From Palsa-504 sp963787645 (lineage in GTDB: Bacteria > Actinomycetota > Actinomycetes > Streptosporangiales > Streptosporangiaceae), in assembly GCA_963787645.1 (NCBI GenBank), contig CAWBDS010000011.1, forward strand, positions 868,001 to 932,000: a DNA stretch of 64,000 nt, written 5' to 3'. The notes under the pieces were generated by a model. It was not told the DNA's origin. It was given only the letters and a program-made list of their open reading frames with translations, and searched no databases. Of this stretch, positions 53,090 through 62,080 are shown in pieces (position 1 is the stretch's first letter; each line of letters opens with the position of its first letter). The translations under genes and the position numbers were made by a program.

Positions 53090-55593
53090 GCGGTGGCCTC
53101 CGTGGCGATGGTGGTCGTGATGGGCGGCGCGGGCGCAGCGGGCCGGATGGCGGGCATGCCGAGGGGGACGGCGTGCGCAGCGCGATGACGGCGCACCACG
53201 GCGACCGCTTCGCCGATCTGGGCTCGCTCGGCGTCGTCGAGGCCGGCGATGTCGCCTTTGATCATGGTAATCAGGTGCCGGATCCGGCCGATCTCCTGCT
53301 CGGTGGGGGTGGCGTCGGCACGCGCCCACTCGTCGACGCCGTCGATGGTGGCGGCCAGTCGTTCCCGGGTGCGCAGCAGGTCCTGGAGATAGGCCTGCAG
53401 GTCAGGCAGGAACGCGACATTGGTCTGGAAGTGGTCGCAGCCGGCGCAGCGGAACCGGATAGGGCAGGCGCCGCCGCCGGCCTGGACGTTGGAGGGCTCG
53501 CTGCAGGTGCCGTACGGCACCGCGACCTGTCCTATCGCGTGCCGGGCCCGTTCGGAGTCCAGCAGTGCCCGGGCGTCACGCCAGATGCGGCTGCCGTGCC
53601 GGTCGAAGCTGAGCGCGGTGACCTTGTCAACGGCGTCACGGCGGCGATCCTCGCCGATCCGGTAGTAGCCCCTGGTCACGGAATAGCTTCGGTGATCGAG
53701 AAGCTCGGCCAGCACGTCGATGGGGACACCGGAGTCGGCGTGCCGCTGGGCGTAGCTGTGACGATAGGCATACGGCACGATCTTGCTGGTGTCGAAGACG
53801 ACGTCGTCGCGGGTGCGCAGCTCCGGGAGGGCGTTGACCCAGTCCCGGTGCCGGGCTTCCAGGGTCGATCTGCTGATCGGCTTGTTCCCGTCAGGGTTGC
53901 GGTAAGTGGTGGGCAGCAGCTTCAGCTTCGCGGCCGGAACGTGCGGGAACCGCTCGCGGACCCGCTGCTGCTGGCTGATGATGACTTCGGCGGTGGCGTC
54001 GCTGATCGGCAGGCGGCGGCGCAGCCGGTCAGCTTTGGCGTTGTCGTAGACCAGCACCGCGCCGCCGTCCTTGTCGCGGGCCAGGCAGTCCAGTGGCAGG
54101 CTGAGGATGTCCTCGGGCCTGCGGCCGGTGTCGATCCCGATCCGGGTAGCGGCCCTGACCTCGGCTGGCTCAAGGGCGTGCAGGCTGGCGCACAGGACCG
54201 TCATGATCTCCGGCGGCAGGTCGCGGCCCGGTTCGCCGCGCTGCGGGTCGGCGGGGATGTCGGCGCGCCCGACGGCGACGTCACCGGCCAGCCCGGCGGC
54301 GGGCTGCCCGGACCGGGCCAGTCCCAGGGCGCGGATCCCGGCCAGGACCGCCCGCACGTCCCGGCAGATCATGTTGCGGCGGTAGCGGCTGACCTGGCCG
54401 GTTGCTTCAAGGTGGGCGACCCGGTTGAGGAAGCCCTCCACGTCGCCGCGGCTCAGCCCGGCCGGGTCAGCCCCGTGATCTGGCCTGCCGTGCAGGTGCC
54501 GCGACAGCAATCCGACATTGTTGATCTTCGCCTGGACCCGGGAGGCGCCGCTGCCGCGGTGGCGGGGCAGCTGCTCGGCCGCCCAGCGCTTGGCGGCAGC
54601 GGCCAGCCATGGCTGAGTGATCTTGGTGAACGACAGCGCGCCGGGGTGCCCGAAGACCGCCAGGTCCCAGATGTCCTTGCTCTGCTCGCTGTCAGGATCG
54701 GCGAGCGCCCGGCGGGCATCGCGGATGAAGGCGCGCAGCACCGACCGGGCACGCTTGCCCGGGGCCAGGCCGGGATCGCATTCGCTGATCGAGGCGGCCT
54801 GCTGGCGGCGCAGCGTGTCGCCGACCGCCCGCAGCACCACGTCGGTGAGGCGGAGCCCGTCGCGGAGGCGAGTCTGCAGGCCGGCCAGCACCTCCACCAC
54901 GATCAGGGTGGGCAGTGCCCGCAGGTTCACCTGCCCCGGCTCGGCGGCACACGGTTCGGTGAGCCGCCACCACCGCTCATCCACCTCGGCGCTGCCCCGC
55001 TGGGCCACGCGCCACCGCTGGTAGTGGGTGTTGCAGTAGCCGACGGCGCCGTCGGCCGTGCGGGTGCACGCCGATACCAGGCAGGGCGGAAGCGGCGGCA
55101 GGGGCCGGACCCATCGGTCACTGAGGAACTGCTCCAAGGGAACGGGCGTCCACCGGTTGCGGAACTGCGCGGCGTGCGGTTCGCACAGCACGGCTTGGCG
55201 CACCGTCGGCTTGCACTCGCAACCCGGCACCGCGCAATGCCCGGCGGGGGCGGGCGCCGCTGGCAGATGCTCGGCCGCGGCGATATCGGCGGCGCTCATC
55301 TCCAGCTTCTCCAGCCGGGTGAAGCAGCGGCGGCAGACGCCTGGGCAGTCGTTGTGGACGGTCCCGGCGCATCCCTCGGCCCGGCACACCTGCCGGCCCA
55401 GCAGCCGGTGCCCGGCGGGCAGATACAGGATCCGCGTCGCGGGATCCCACCCGGCCTCGTCCAGCAGGGCGCGGTCGAGCATCGCGGCCAGGCGTGCAGC
55501 CGCGCCGTCCAGGAGGACTCCCTCAAGCACATGCGGGAACTCCCGGGAAGCCCCGGCGGCCGGCTGCGGCCTGGCCAGTGTCGCGGCGGTCAC
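53086..55593 (-). CDS. tnpB: TnpB-like large tyrosine recombinase
   Basis: An 835-aa protein. The N-terminal 200 residues hold several Cys/His pairs (GCAGTVHNDCPGVCRRC, CAVPGCECKP, LVSACTRTADGAVGYCNTH), probably zinc sites. A core-binding helical region follows at 330-440. The catalytic domain has IDTGRRPEDILSLP (first Arg), VPYAYRHSYAQRHADSG (His-x-x-Arg), ELLDHRSYSVTRGYYRI (His and nucleophilic Tyr) and a further Cys-rich tail (CSEPSNVQAGGGACPIRFRC). This matches Tn554 TnpB-type partners. ATGA-coupled to tnpA upstream. Confidence 0.85.
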   Translation of the reverse strand: MTAATLARPQPAAGASREFPHVLEGVLLDGAAARLAAMLDRALLDEAGWDPATRILYLPAGHRLLGRQVCRAEGCAGTVHNDCPGVCRRCFTRLEKLEMSAADIAAAEHLPAAPAPAGHCAVPGCECKPTVRQAVLCEPHAAQFRNRWTPVPLEQFLSDRWVRPLPPLPPCLVSACTRTADGAVGYCNTHYQRWRVAQRGSAEVDERWWRLTEPCAAEPGQVNLRALPTLIVVEVLAGLQTRLRDGLRLTDVVLRAVGDTLRRQQAASISECDPGLAPGKRARSVLRAFIRDARRALADPDSEQSKDIWDLAVFGHPGALSFTKITQPWLAAAAKRWAAEQLPRHRGSGASRVQAKINNVGLLSRHLHGRPDHGADPAGLSRGDVEGFLNRVAHLEATGQVSRYRRNMICRDVRAVLAGIRALGLARSGQPAAGLAGDVAVGRADIPADPQRGEPGRDLPPEIMTVLCASLHALEPAEVRAATRIGIDTGRRPEDILSLPLDCLARDKDGGAVLVYDNAKADRLRRRLPISDATAEVIISQQQRVRERFPHVPAAKLKLLPTTYRNPDGNKPISRSTLEARHRDWVNALPELRTRDDVVFDTSKIVPYAYRHSYAQRHADSGVPIDVLAELLDHRSYSVTRGYYRIGEDRRRDAVDKVTALSFDRHGSRIWRDARALLDSERARHAIGQVAVPYGTCSEPSNVQAGGGACPIRFRCAGCDHFQTNVAFLPDLQAYLQDLLRTRERLAATIDGVDEWARADATPTEQEIGRIRHLITMIKGDIAGLDDAERAQIGEAVAVVRRHRAAHAVPLGMPAIRPAAPAPPITTTIATEATA

Positions 55594-56774
55594 CGGCCGT
55601 CTCCCGCCCGCTCGCGAGGGCTGGGCACCGCGTCGACCGCGGCCCGCAGCCGCGAGGAGCCGGGATGCACATACACCTGAGAGGAGGTGATCGCTGCGTG
55701 CCCGAGCAGGTCAGCGACCACATCAATGCCAGCGCCGGCATCGGCGACATTGCTCCCGCAGGCATGCCGCAGCTGATGCGGGCTGATCGGGGCGTCCAAG
55801 GCCGCGCGGCGCGACGCCGCCGCCAGCAGCTCCCCGATCGCGTCCGTCCGCATCGGCGCGCCGATCTGGCCGCGGAACAAGTTGACGACCAGGAAATCGC
55901 TGGAGACCGCCCGGGGAACCCGCATCCGCTCGAACTCGTAGGTGTCGAAGGCCTGCACGACCACGAAATCCAGCGGCACCACCCGTTCCCGGCGGGACTT
56001 GGCCCACGCGCCGTTCGGATTGTCCTCCCGCCGGATCACGTGCAGGTGCGCCCGGGCGACCTCGCAGCCCAGCCGCCGCGAGTCCGCCAGCAGATGCACG
56101 TCGCTGCGGCGCAGCCCGCACACCTCGCCGCGGCGCAGCCCGGCCCTGGCCATCAGCAGCACGATCAGCCGGTCCCGCGCCGACCGGCACGCCCCCAGCA
56201 GCGCGACGATCTCCTCATCGCTGGCACGATCCACCGCCGTCTCCGGCTCGCGCAGCCGGTGCCGGGCTCGCATCCGCCACGCCATCCGGCCGTCCTCGCC
56301 CCGGGCCTGCCCGGGCAGATCACGGTCGTCGGCCACCTCATACAGCAGCGGCACCAGTCCTGCCGGGCCAGCCCCAGTGGAGACCGCGTGCACCACCATC
56401 CCCCGCACCGCAGTCAGCACCCCGTTGATCCGCGACGCCGACCGGGCCGGAGCGGCGCCGGGCCCGGCCAGCAGCACCCCCGGACCGTTGCCGTCGCCAT
56501 CAGCGGCCGAGGCCGACGGCCCGGCGTGGGCCAGCCACGTCATGAACGAGGCGAACTGCTCGACGCCGGCCTGCCAGGACCGGCCCGTCCTCGCGCACCA
56601 GCGCAGGAACAGCGCGATCGCGTGCGCATACGCCTTCGTCGTCGATTCCGCCCCGTCGCGGCCGAACCGCTGATGCCGCAAGAACGCATCCGCGACGGCC
56701 ACGACTTGCAGATCCCCATCCAGCACCGTCCAGTACTGCTGCCCGGACGGCAACCTCACCGCAAACGCCCGCAT
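55590..56774 (-). CDS. tnpA: TnpA-like tyrosine recombinase
   Basis: A 394-aa integrase. Core-binding domain: STTKAYAHAIALFLRWCARTG. Catalytic residues: MARAGLRRGEVCGLRRSDV (Arg), ISPHQLRHACGSNVADAG (His-x-x-Arg), LLGHAAITSSQVYVHPG (His and Tyr). Start ATG 56774 (MRAFAVRLPSGQQ) is preferred to the 56879 frame start, which lies in the element end. Its stop overlaps the tnpB start. All catalytic positions appear intact. Confidence 0.85.
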   Translation of the reverse strand: MRAFAVRLPSGQQYWTVLDGDLQVVAVADAFLRHQRFGRDGAESTTKAYAHAIALFLRWCARTGRSWQAGVEQFASFMTWLAHAGPSASAADGDGNGPGVLLAGPGAAPARSASRINGVLTAVRGMVVHAVSTGAGPAGLVPLLYEVADDRDLPGQARGEDGRMAWRMRARHRLREPETAVDRASDEEIVALLGACRSARDRLIVLLMARAGLRRGEVCGLRRSDVHLLADSRRLGCEVARAHLHVIRREDNPNGAWAKSRRERVVPLDFVVVQAFDTYEFERMRVPRAVSSDFLVVNLFRGQIGAPMRTDAIGELLAAASRRAALDAPISPHQLRHACGSNVADAGAGIDVVADLLGHAAITSSQVYVHPGSSRLRAAVDAVPSPRERAGDGR

Positions 56775-56921
56775 CCCTTGATCCCCCCGGTTCCGTGCTG
56801 GGCTACCTGCACATCTACCAGCCATGACCACGACACCCACGGAGAACCGCCGTGTGACCGGCGAAAACACCCTGTCCATGCGACATCATGCAACGGGCCA
56901 GGGACCCCCGGAAAAGGGCTG

Positions 56922-57434
56922 CGGCGCACCGAGACCTCGCGGCTGGATGTGGCGGACTGGGGCCGCAACCCGGCTGCGCCGGAGTTCGGCCGGTTCGGGA
57001 TGCTGCACGTCCGCTACGGCAAGGCGGTGCGCGGGCAGCCGCCGCGGCGCCGCAACGTGCCGTCGGTGATGGGCTGGGCGGTGGAGGCGGTGGCCGATTA
57101 CGCGGAGGACATCCGGCCGAGGTTCGGCTGCGCCGATCACCCGGCGCTGTGGGTGACCGAGCGCGGCGGGCGGGTCAAGCCGGCGGAGATCAACGCCCGG
57201 TTCGTGGCTTACCGCGATGCGCTGGGGCTGCCGAAGGCCTTGTCGCCGCACAGCCTGCGGCATTCGTGGGTGACGCACCTGACTGAGGACGGGGTGGACC
57301 GGCGGTTCATCCAGGAAGCCGTCGGGCATCGCTGCGACACGTCGACGGCGATCTATACCCATGTCAGCGGCGATTTCATGAACACCGCGCTGCGCAAGGC
57401 GCTGGCCCCGGCCCTCGGCCGGCAGCCGGGCTGA
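56922..57434 (+). pseudogene. Tyrosine recombinase of the outer element, 3' part
   Basis: Resumes with RRTETSRLDVADWGRNPAAP (first catalytic Arg), then WVTERGGRVKPAEINARFVAYRD, SPHSLRHSWVTHLTEDGVD (His-x-x-Arg), and AVGHRCDTSTAIYTHVSGDF (His and Tyr). Joined to 51780-52424 it makes a complete integrase of about 385 aa. As it stands, no start codon serves it. Confidence 0.88.
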
Positions 57435-57449
57435 GGACGGGAGGATCTG

Positions 57450-57782
57450 ATGGCGCGCAAGCTGGACTACCGGTGGCACCTGCGGCAGGTCATGGCCAGC
57501 CGCGGCATGTTCGCCACCACCGACCTGATCGAGCCGCTGGCCGGGCGCGGGATTCACCTGTCCTCCAGCCAGGTCTACCGCCTCGTGGTGGAGCGACCGG
57601 AACGGCTGAGCCTGAAAGCGCTGATGGCGCTGATGGACATCCTGGACTGCACGATGGACGACCTGATCGAGCCCATTGCCGCCGCCACGGCCGGCGGCAA
57701 AGCCCGGGCGGCCAGTGGCGGCGAGGCTGGGGTCGGTGACCTGCGCCCGAGGCGGGCCCGCATCACCAGGGCCGGCGAGTGA
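57450..57782 (+). CDS. XRE-type HTH protein of the outer element
   Basis: A 110-aa protein: MARKLDYRWHLRQVMASRGM, DLIEPLAGRGIHLSSSQVYR (helix-turn-helix) and LMALMDILDCTMDDLIEPIA, as in Cro/CI-like proteins of the YozG/HTH_26 kind. A basic tail follows. It starts 13 bases after the integrase stop with GGGAGG upstream, so it was probably co-transcribed; it may regulate or assist the recombinase. Confidence 0.82.
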   Translation: MARKLDYRWHLRQVMASRGMFATTDLIEPLAGRGIHLSSSQVYRLVVERPERLSLKALMALMDILDCTMDDLIEPIAAATAGGKARAASGGEAGVGDLRPRRARITRAGE

Positions 57783-57785
57783 CCA

Positions 57786-60209
57786 GTGACCGCTATGACG
57801 CCCGAGGTGCTCGCCGACCCGATCGGCGTCGTGGTCGGGCTGGTAGCCAGGGTGGAGCCGCAACTCGGCACCGCGATGATCGAGGAGGCCGTGACGAGCG
57901 TCGCTGGCGGCCGGGCCAAGCGGCGCAAGCTCGCCCAGGCGCTCCAGCAGCGGCCATCGGTCCTCACCGATGGCCGGTCGCCGGCGCCGCGGGCTGTCGG
58001 GGATCTGCTGATCGCGCTGCGCAAGGCGGGCGCCCGGTCGGTTTCGCCGCCGGCCTGCACCGAATGCGGAAAGGACCTGCGCAGCCTGCAGCGCCGCGGA
58101 CAGGACTGGTACTGCAGCGTCTGCGGCCCGGTCCGCCTGCCCTGCGCCGCGTGCGGCAAGGCGCGCAGGGTGGCCTCGCGCGACCGGGACGGGCAGCCAC
58201 GGTGCACGCAATGCCCGCCCGGTGACGGCCAGGACCCGGCTGAGATCGTGATGAAAGTCGTGGCAGCCATCGATCCCGCGCTGCCGGCCGGGGTCGTGAC
58301 CGCCGCGGTGACGGCGGCGGCTGCCCGCTCCGGGCAGCGCGGTCAGCTCGCCCGGGCCCTGCAAGACCAGCCGGGGCTGCTCACCGGAGCGGGCGCCCGG
58401 GCACCGGTCCCGTCCGTGCTGAGGCTGATCAGCGAGCTCTGCGACGCCGGCGCCAGCGGTATCGTCCGGCCGCCGTGCCCCCGGTGCGGCCGGGTCATCA
58501 GCCTGCACCGGCGGGTCGGCGGGCAGTGGTCGTGCCGCAACTGCGTCGCCAGGTCCCGCTTCCAGCCGTGCGCACGGTGCGGAGCCGTCCAGCAGGTCGC
58601 TATCCGTGATGAGCACGGCCGGCCGTTGTGCCCGCACTGCCTGATCACCGACCCGGCCAACCAGGAAATCTGCGCTGGGTGCAGCCGGCGCCGCCCGGTC
58701 AGCGTCCGCTCCGCGGGCGGGCCTTTGTGCCCGGCCTGCGCGCCGGTCACGACGATGACCTGCTCCATCTGCGGCCGCCACGCACCGTGCTATGTGTCGA
58801 AGACGACCGGCGAGCCGTGGTGCGAAGCCTGCAAGCAGCGCTGGGCCCGCTGCTCGCGATGCGGAGAGGTTGCCCGGGTCCGCGGCGGCACCAGGGCCGA
58901 ACCTCTCTGCGCGGCCTGCACCCGTCCCGATCCCGGGTTCTGGCGCACCTGCCCCGGCTGCGGGCAGACCGGGCGGATCAGCACCGGCCGGTGCGCCCGC
59001 TGCACCATCGGGCAACGGCTGCGTGAGCTGCTGGGCAGCGAGACAGGCGGCATCCGCCCCGGCCTGCAAGCCCTCTACCACGCCCTCGCGACCGCTGAAC
59101 GCCCCGCCACCATCGAGGCGTGGCTGAACAGGAGCGCCGCACCGGCGATCTTGCGTGAGCTGGCCGGGAAGGAACTCACCCACCGTGCCCTCGACGAACT
59201 CCCGGCGGGCAAGCCGGTCGAGCACCTGCGCAGCGTCCTGGTCGCCATCGGGACCTTCCCGGCGCGCGATGAGCAGATGAGCCGGCTCGAACGCTGGATC
59301 GCCTGGGTCATCGCCGAGCGCCCCGACCCTGGCCAGCAGCAACTGGTGCACCGCTACGCCGTCTGGCACGTGATCCGCCGGCTGCGGGCCCGGCTCCGCG
59401 GCGAGCACGCCACCCACCACCAGGTCGTGGCCGCCCAGCGGATCATCAAAGCCGCCGTCGCCTTGCTCGACTGGCTCACCGCACACGACCTCACCCTGGC
59501 CACCGCCGGCCAAGGCGACCTGGAAACATGGCTGGTCACCGCGCAGGCCAGCCACCGCACCGACGCGGGGAACTTCGTCCGCTGGGCCCGCAGGCACAAG
59601 CTGACCAGCCTGGACTTCGCGGCCATCCGGTGGGGCGGGCCGACCGGTGTCATCGACACCGAGACCCGCTGGGAACAAGCGCGCTGGCTGCTGCACGACG
59701 GCACGCTCAAGCCCGACGACCGCGTCGCCGGCCTGCTCGTCCTGCTCTACGCCCAATGGCCAGCCACGATCAGCCAGCTCACCCTCAGCCACGTCCAGGC
59801 CAGCGGCGGGCAGGTACGCATCCAGCTCGGCCGCGAGCCAGTCGTCCTTCCCGAGCCGCTCGACGCCCTGCTCCTCCAGGTCGCCGCCGCACGGCGAGGC
59901 CACGCCGCCATCGGCGACCAGGGCACCTCGCCCTGGCTGTTCCCGGGCGGCCAGCCCGGACGGCCCATCAGCGCTTTCCGGCTGGCCGAACGGCTTCGCC
60001 AGATCGGCATCCGCTCCGGGCAATCGCGCTCGGCCGCACTGTTCCAGCTCGCCACAGACCTGCCCGCCGCCGTACTCGCCCGGATGCTCGGCATCCACAT
60101 CACGGTCGCCGTCGCCTGGCAGCGCGCCTCGGCCGGAGACTGGGCCGCCTACGCAGCCCAGATCAGCCGCCGCGACAGGCCAGCCGAAGCCGATCACGTC
60201 CCAACCTGA
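57786..60209 (+). CDS. Large zinc-ribbon protein with degenerate recombinase fold
   Basis: An 807-aa protein starting GTG 57786, 3 bases after the HTH gene. N-terminal helical repeats (about 10-75 and 155-225) alternate with at least seven Cys-x-x-Cys ribbons (CTECGKDL, CSVCGPVRLPCAACGK, CPRCGRVI, CARCGAVQ, CSICGRHA, CSRCGEVAR, CPGCGQTG; to about residue 430). The C-terminal 350 residues follow a core-binding/catalytic tyrosine-recombinase layout (AGNFVRWARRHKLTSLDF; LLVLLYAQWPATISQLTLSHV). The first Arg position, the His-x-x-Arg and the Tyr (VAVAWQRA) are replaced. I infer a catalytically dead DNA-binding partner of the integrase. Confidence 0.75.
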   Translation: MTAMTPEVLADPIGVVVGLVARVEPQLGTAMIEEAVTSVAGGRAKRRKLAQALQQRPSVLTDGRSPAPRAVGDLLIALRKAGARSVSPPACTECGKDLRSLQRRGQDWYCSVCGPVRLPCAACGKARRVASRDRDGQPRCTQCPPGDGQDPAEIVMKVVAAIDPALPAGVVTAAVTAAAARSGQRGQLARALQDQPGLLTGAGARAPVPSVLRLISELCDAGASGIVRPPCPRCGRVISLHRRVGGQWSCRNCVARSRFQPCARCGAVQQVAIRDEHGRPLCPHCLITDPANQEICAGCSRRRPVSVRSAGGPLCPACAPVTTMTCSICGRHAPCYVSKTTGEPWCEACKQRWARCSRCGEVARVRGGTRAEPLCAACTRPDPGFWRTCPGCGQTGRISTGRCARCTIGQRLRELLGSETGGIRPGLQALYHALATAERPATIEAWLNRSAAPAILRELAGKELTHRALDELPAGKPVEHLRSVLVAIGTFPARDEQMSRLERWIAWVIAERPDPGQQQLVHRYAVWHVIRRLRARLRGEHATHHQVVAAQRIIKAAVALLDWLTAHDLTLATAGQGDLETWLVTAQASHRTDAGNFVRWARRHKLTSLDFAAIRWGGPTGVIDTETRWEQARWLLHDGTLKPDDRVAGLLVLLYAQWPATISQLTLSHVQASGGQVRIQLGREPVVLPEPLDALLLQVAAARRGHAAIGDQGTSPWLFPGGQPGRPISAFRLAERLRQIGIRSGQSRSAALFQLATDLPAAVLARMLGIHITVAVAWQRASAGDWAAYAAQISRRDRPAEADHVPT

Positions 60210-60248
60210 GAGGCATTCAGACAGTTGCGATACCTGACTCCGCCAGAG

Positions 60249-60821
60249 CTGCTCGGCATGATCATCCAGAAGGTCACCGGCCAGAGCCCGGCCGCGCAGA
60301 TCCAGCGCCGGATCCTGACCCCGCTGGGGCTGCACGGCACCTCGTTCCCGCTGACCAGCACGCGGATCCCGGCGCCGTACGCGCACGGGTACTTCGGCCC
60401 CGTCGACGCCACCAGCCTGGTCAACCCGTCGGGCGCCGGGGCTTCGGGGGCGATGATCTCCACCGCTGGTGACGTGGCCCGGTTCTACCGGGCGCTGCTC
60501 ACCGGGCGGCTGCTGCCGCAGGCGCAGCAGCGCGAGCTACTGGCCGCGATTCCCGTCAACGACCCGGGCGAGCTGTTCGCCGAGCAGTACGGACTGGGCA
60601 TCTACCGCGTCCAGCTGTCCTGCGGTACCGCCTGGGGCCACGACGGCGGCTACCCGGGCGGCTTCAAGACCTTCGCCTACACCAGCCCGGACGGCGCGCG
60701 CCAGGCCGTCATGGTCTACAACGACTTCAAAATGAGCCTGCCGGCGCCCACCGGGACCAGCACCCCCGCGTTCCAGCGGGACGTCAAGAAGACCATCGAG
60801 ATCGCGTTCTGCGGGCGGTGA
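60249..60821 (+). pseudogene. Serine hydrolase (beta-lactamase superfamily), 3' part
   Basis: Continues the gene interrupted at 51649: LLGMIIQKVTGQSPAAQIQRRIL, PLGLHGTSFP, STAGDVARFYRALLTGRLLP, and WGHDGGYPGGFKTF, the HxG motif that completes the active site. It ends KTIEIAFCGR. Codon use and frame fit the 5' part perfectly, so the disruption is probably recent. Confidence 0.9.
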
Positions 60822-60852
60822 TCCGTCCGGCAGGCCGTGGCAAACTACCCGG

Positions 60853-61470
60853 GTGGCCGCATTGAAATTGCCCAGTTTGCCGTTCCCGCTGGAGCCCGCC
60901 GGCCATCCGCCGGCGGGCTGCCGCGTCCTGCACGGCGTGCTGAACCTGACCGCCGCGGCGGGGACCGACATGTTCGTCGATCCCGCGGGCCCCGATGAGT
61001 CGCTGGTGCCGGACGCGGGCCGCTTCGTGGGCCTGCCGCCGGCCGGCGACTTCACGCTGTCCGCCCAGATCCGGGTGGAATTCGCCAGCAGGTACGACGC
61101 GGGCGTGCTGCTGCTGCACGCCAGGGAGCGGCACTGGGCCAAGCTGTGCTTCGAGTACTCGCCGCAGCTGCGGCCGACCGCGGTCACGGTGGTGACCAAG
61201 GGCGTCTCGGACGACTGCAACTCCTTCGAGGTGGACGGCGACACCGTGTGGCTGCGGGTCACCCGGTCCGGAGCCGCCTGGGCTTTCCACGCCTCGACCG
61301 ATGGCTCCTGGTGGCGGCTGCTGCGGTACTTCGCGCTGGGCGGGGACCCGGCCGAGCTGGTCCGGGTCGGCTTCCTGGCCCAGTCGCCCACCGGTCAGGG
61401 CTGCACGGCCAGCTTCGACCACATCTCGTTCCGGCCGGGCGCCCCGAAGAACCTGCGCGACGGCAGTTAA
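60853..61470 (+). CDS. DUF1349-family protein
   Basis: A 205-aa protein from GTG 60853, with a concanavalin-like beta-sandwich pattern: LNLTAAAGTDMFVDPAG, FTLSAQIRVEFASRYDAGVLLLHA, HWAKLCFEYSPQLRPTAVTVV and WAFHASTDGSWWRLLRYFAL. These are hallmarks of DUF1349 proteins (regulation of enolase-like, function unknown). No signal peptide. Convergent with the methyltransferase. Confidence 0.85.
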   Translation: MAALKLPSLPFPLEPAGHPPAGCRVLHGVLNLTAAAGTDMFVDPAGPDESLVPDAGRFVGLPPAGDFTLSAQIRVEFASRYDAGVLLLHARERHWAKLCFEYSPQLRPTAVTVVTKGVSDDCNSFEVDGDTVWLRVTRSGAAWAFHASTDGSWWRLLRYFALGGDPAELVRVGFLAQSPTGQGCTASFDHISFRPGAPKNLRDGS

Positions 61471-61474
61471 TAGG

Positions 61475-62080
61475 TCAGACCTGGGGCCAGCGGCGGGTAG
61501 CGATCAGCGCGGCCAGATCGGGAGCGAGCCGCAGTTCGGCCGCGGTCAGGTCGGGATGGGTTAGCCAGTGCATCCGGGCCATGTCGGGCTGGCCGTCGAA
61601 CCTGGGCGGCCACTGGTCCGCCGGGGTCAGGTCATCGATGACCAGCGTGCCGCCCGGCCGGAGCAGCCCGATCGGGTCGGCCGGATCGCCGGACCCCTTG
61701 CCCTGGCCGCCGCCGTCCAGGACGAGCAGGTCGAACGGCGCCGCCTGGCCGATCTCCCGCCAGTCGCCGTAGATCACGCTGACCTGCGGCACGTCGCGGA
61801 ACAGGTCGGCGGCCAGCGCGGCGCGGGCCGCGTCCAGCTCCACGCTGACCAGCCGGGCGCCGGACCGGGCGCCCGAGGCCAGCCAGGCCAGGCCCACCCC
61901 GCAGCCGGTGCCGGTCTCGCCGATCACCTCGGCCCCGCTGGCCAGCGCGAACAGCAGCCGGCCGTGCTCCGGCCGGCACGAGTTCGCGAAACCTGCGTGC
62001 CGGGCCAACCTCACCGCCTCAGTTACTAGAGGGGGTAGGTCGGTCAGCCCGTCGTACGCGGCAGTTCCTCGCGGTGACAT
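61475..62080 (-). CDS. O-methyltransferase-like SAM enzyme
   Basis: A 201-aa class I methyltransferase: FANSCRPEHGRLLFALASG, VIGETGTGCGVGLAWLASGA (SAM glycine loop, with TGCGVG), ARLVSVELDAARAALAADLF (acidic end of strand 2), VIYGDWREI and FDLLVLDGGGQGKG. It resembles the COMT/class I group; substrate unknown. Start ATG 62080 overlaps the stop of the oxidase upstream (ATGA), so the two are co-transcribed. Confidence 0.85.
   Translation of the reverse strand: MSPRGTAAYDGLTDLPPLVTEAVRLARHAGFANSCRPEHGRLLFALASGAEVIGETGTGCGVGLAWLASGARSGARLVSVELDAARAALAADLFRDVPQVSVIYGDWREIGQAAPFDLLVLDGGGQGKGSGDPADPIGLLRPGGTLVIDDLTPADQWPPRFDGQPDMARMHWLTHPDLTAAELRLAPDLAALIATRRWPQV

Larger units (their letters stand above)
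52419..56921 (-). mobile_element. Inner Tn554-like element (4.5 kb)
   Basis: Three adjacent minus-strand genes (two tyrosine recombinases and a small coiled-coil/HTH protein) in the order of Tn554 tnpA-tnpB-tnpC interrupt the outer element's integrase. The hexamer GGGCTG occurs at both junctions (52419-52424 and 56916-56921) and would be single in the restored gene. This is consistent with the 6-bp core used by Tn554-type elements. The target codons are G-L of the GLRR motif of the integrase. No inverted repeats are seen. Confidence 0.85.
51650..60248 (+). mobile_element. Outer integrase/HTH/zinc-ribbon element (8.6 kb, contains inner element)
   Basis: The two halves of one serine hydrolase gene flank this stretch; removing it restores NYI-LLGMIIQKVTG. 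Cargo: a split tyrosine recombinase (51780-52424 plus 56922-57434), a small HTH protein and an 807-aa zinc-ribbon protein, all rightward. Without the 4.5-kb inner element it is about 4.1 kb. I see no clear terminal inverted repeat and no target duplication, which fits a recombinase rather than a DDE mechanism. The integrase is disrupted, so it can move only with help in trans. Confidence 0.85.

Noticed and set aside
57450..57782. Antitoxin of a toxin-antitoxin pair
   Set aside because: The HTH protein is followed by an 807-aa zinc-ribbon protein and preceded by an integrase; no toxin-size partner is seen.
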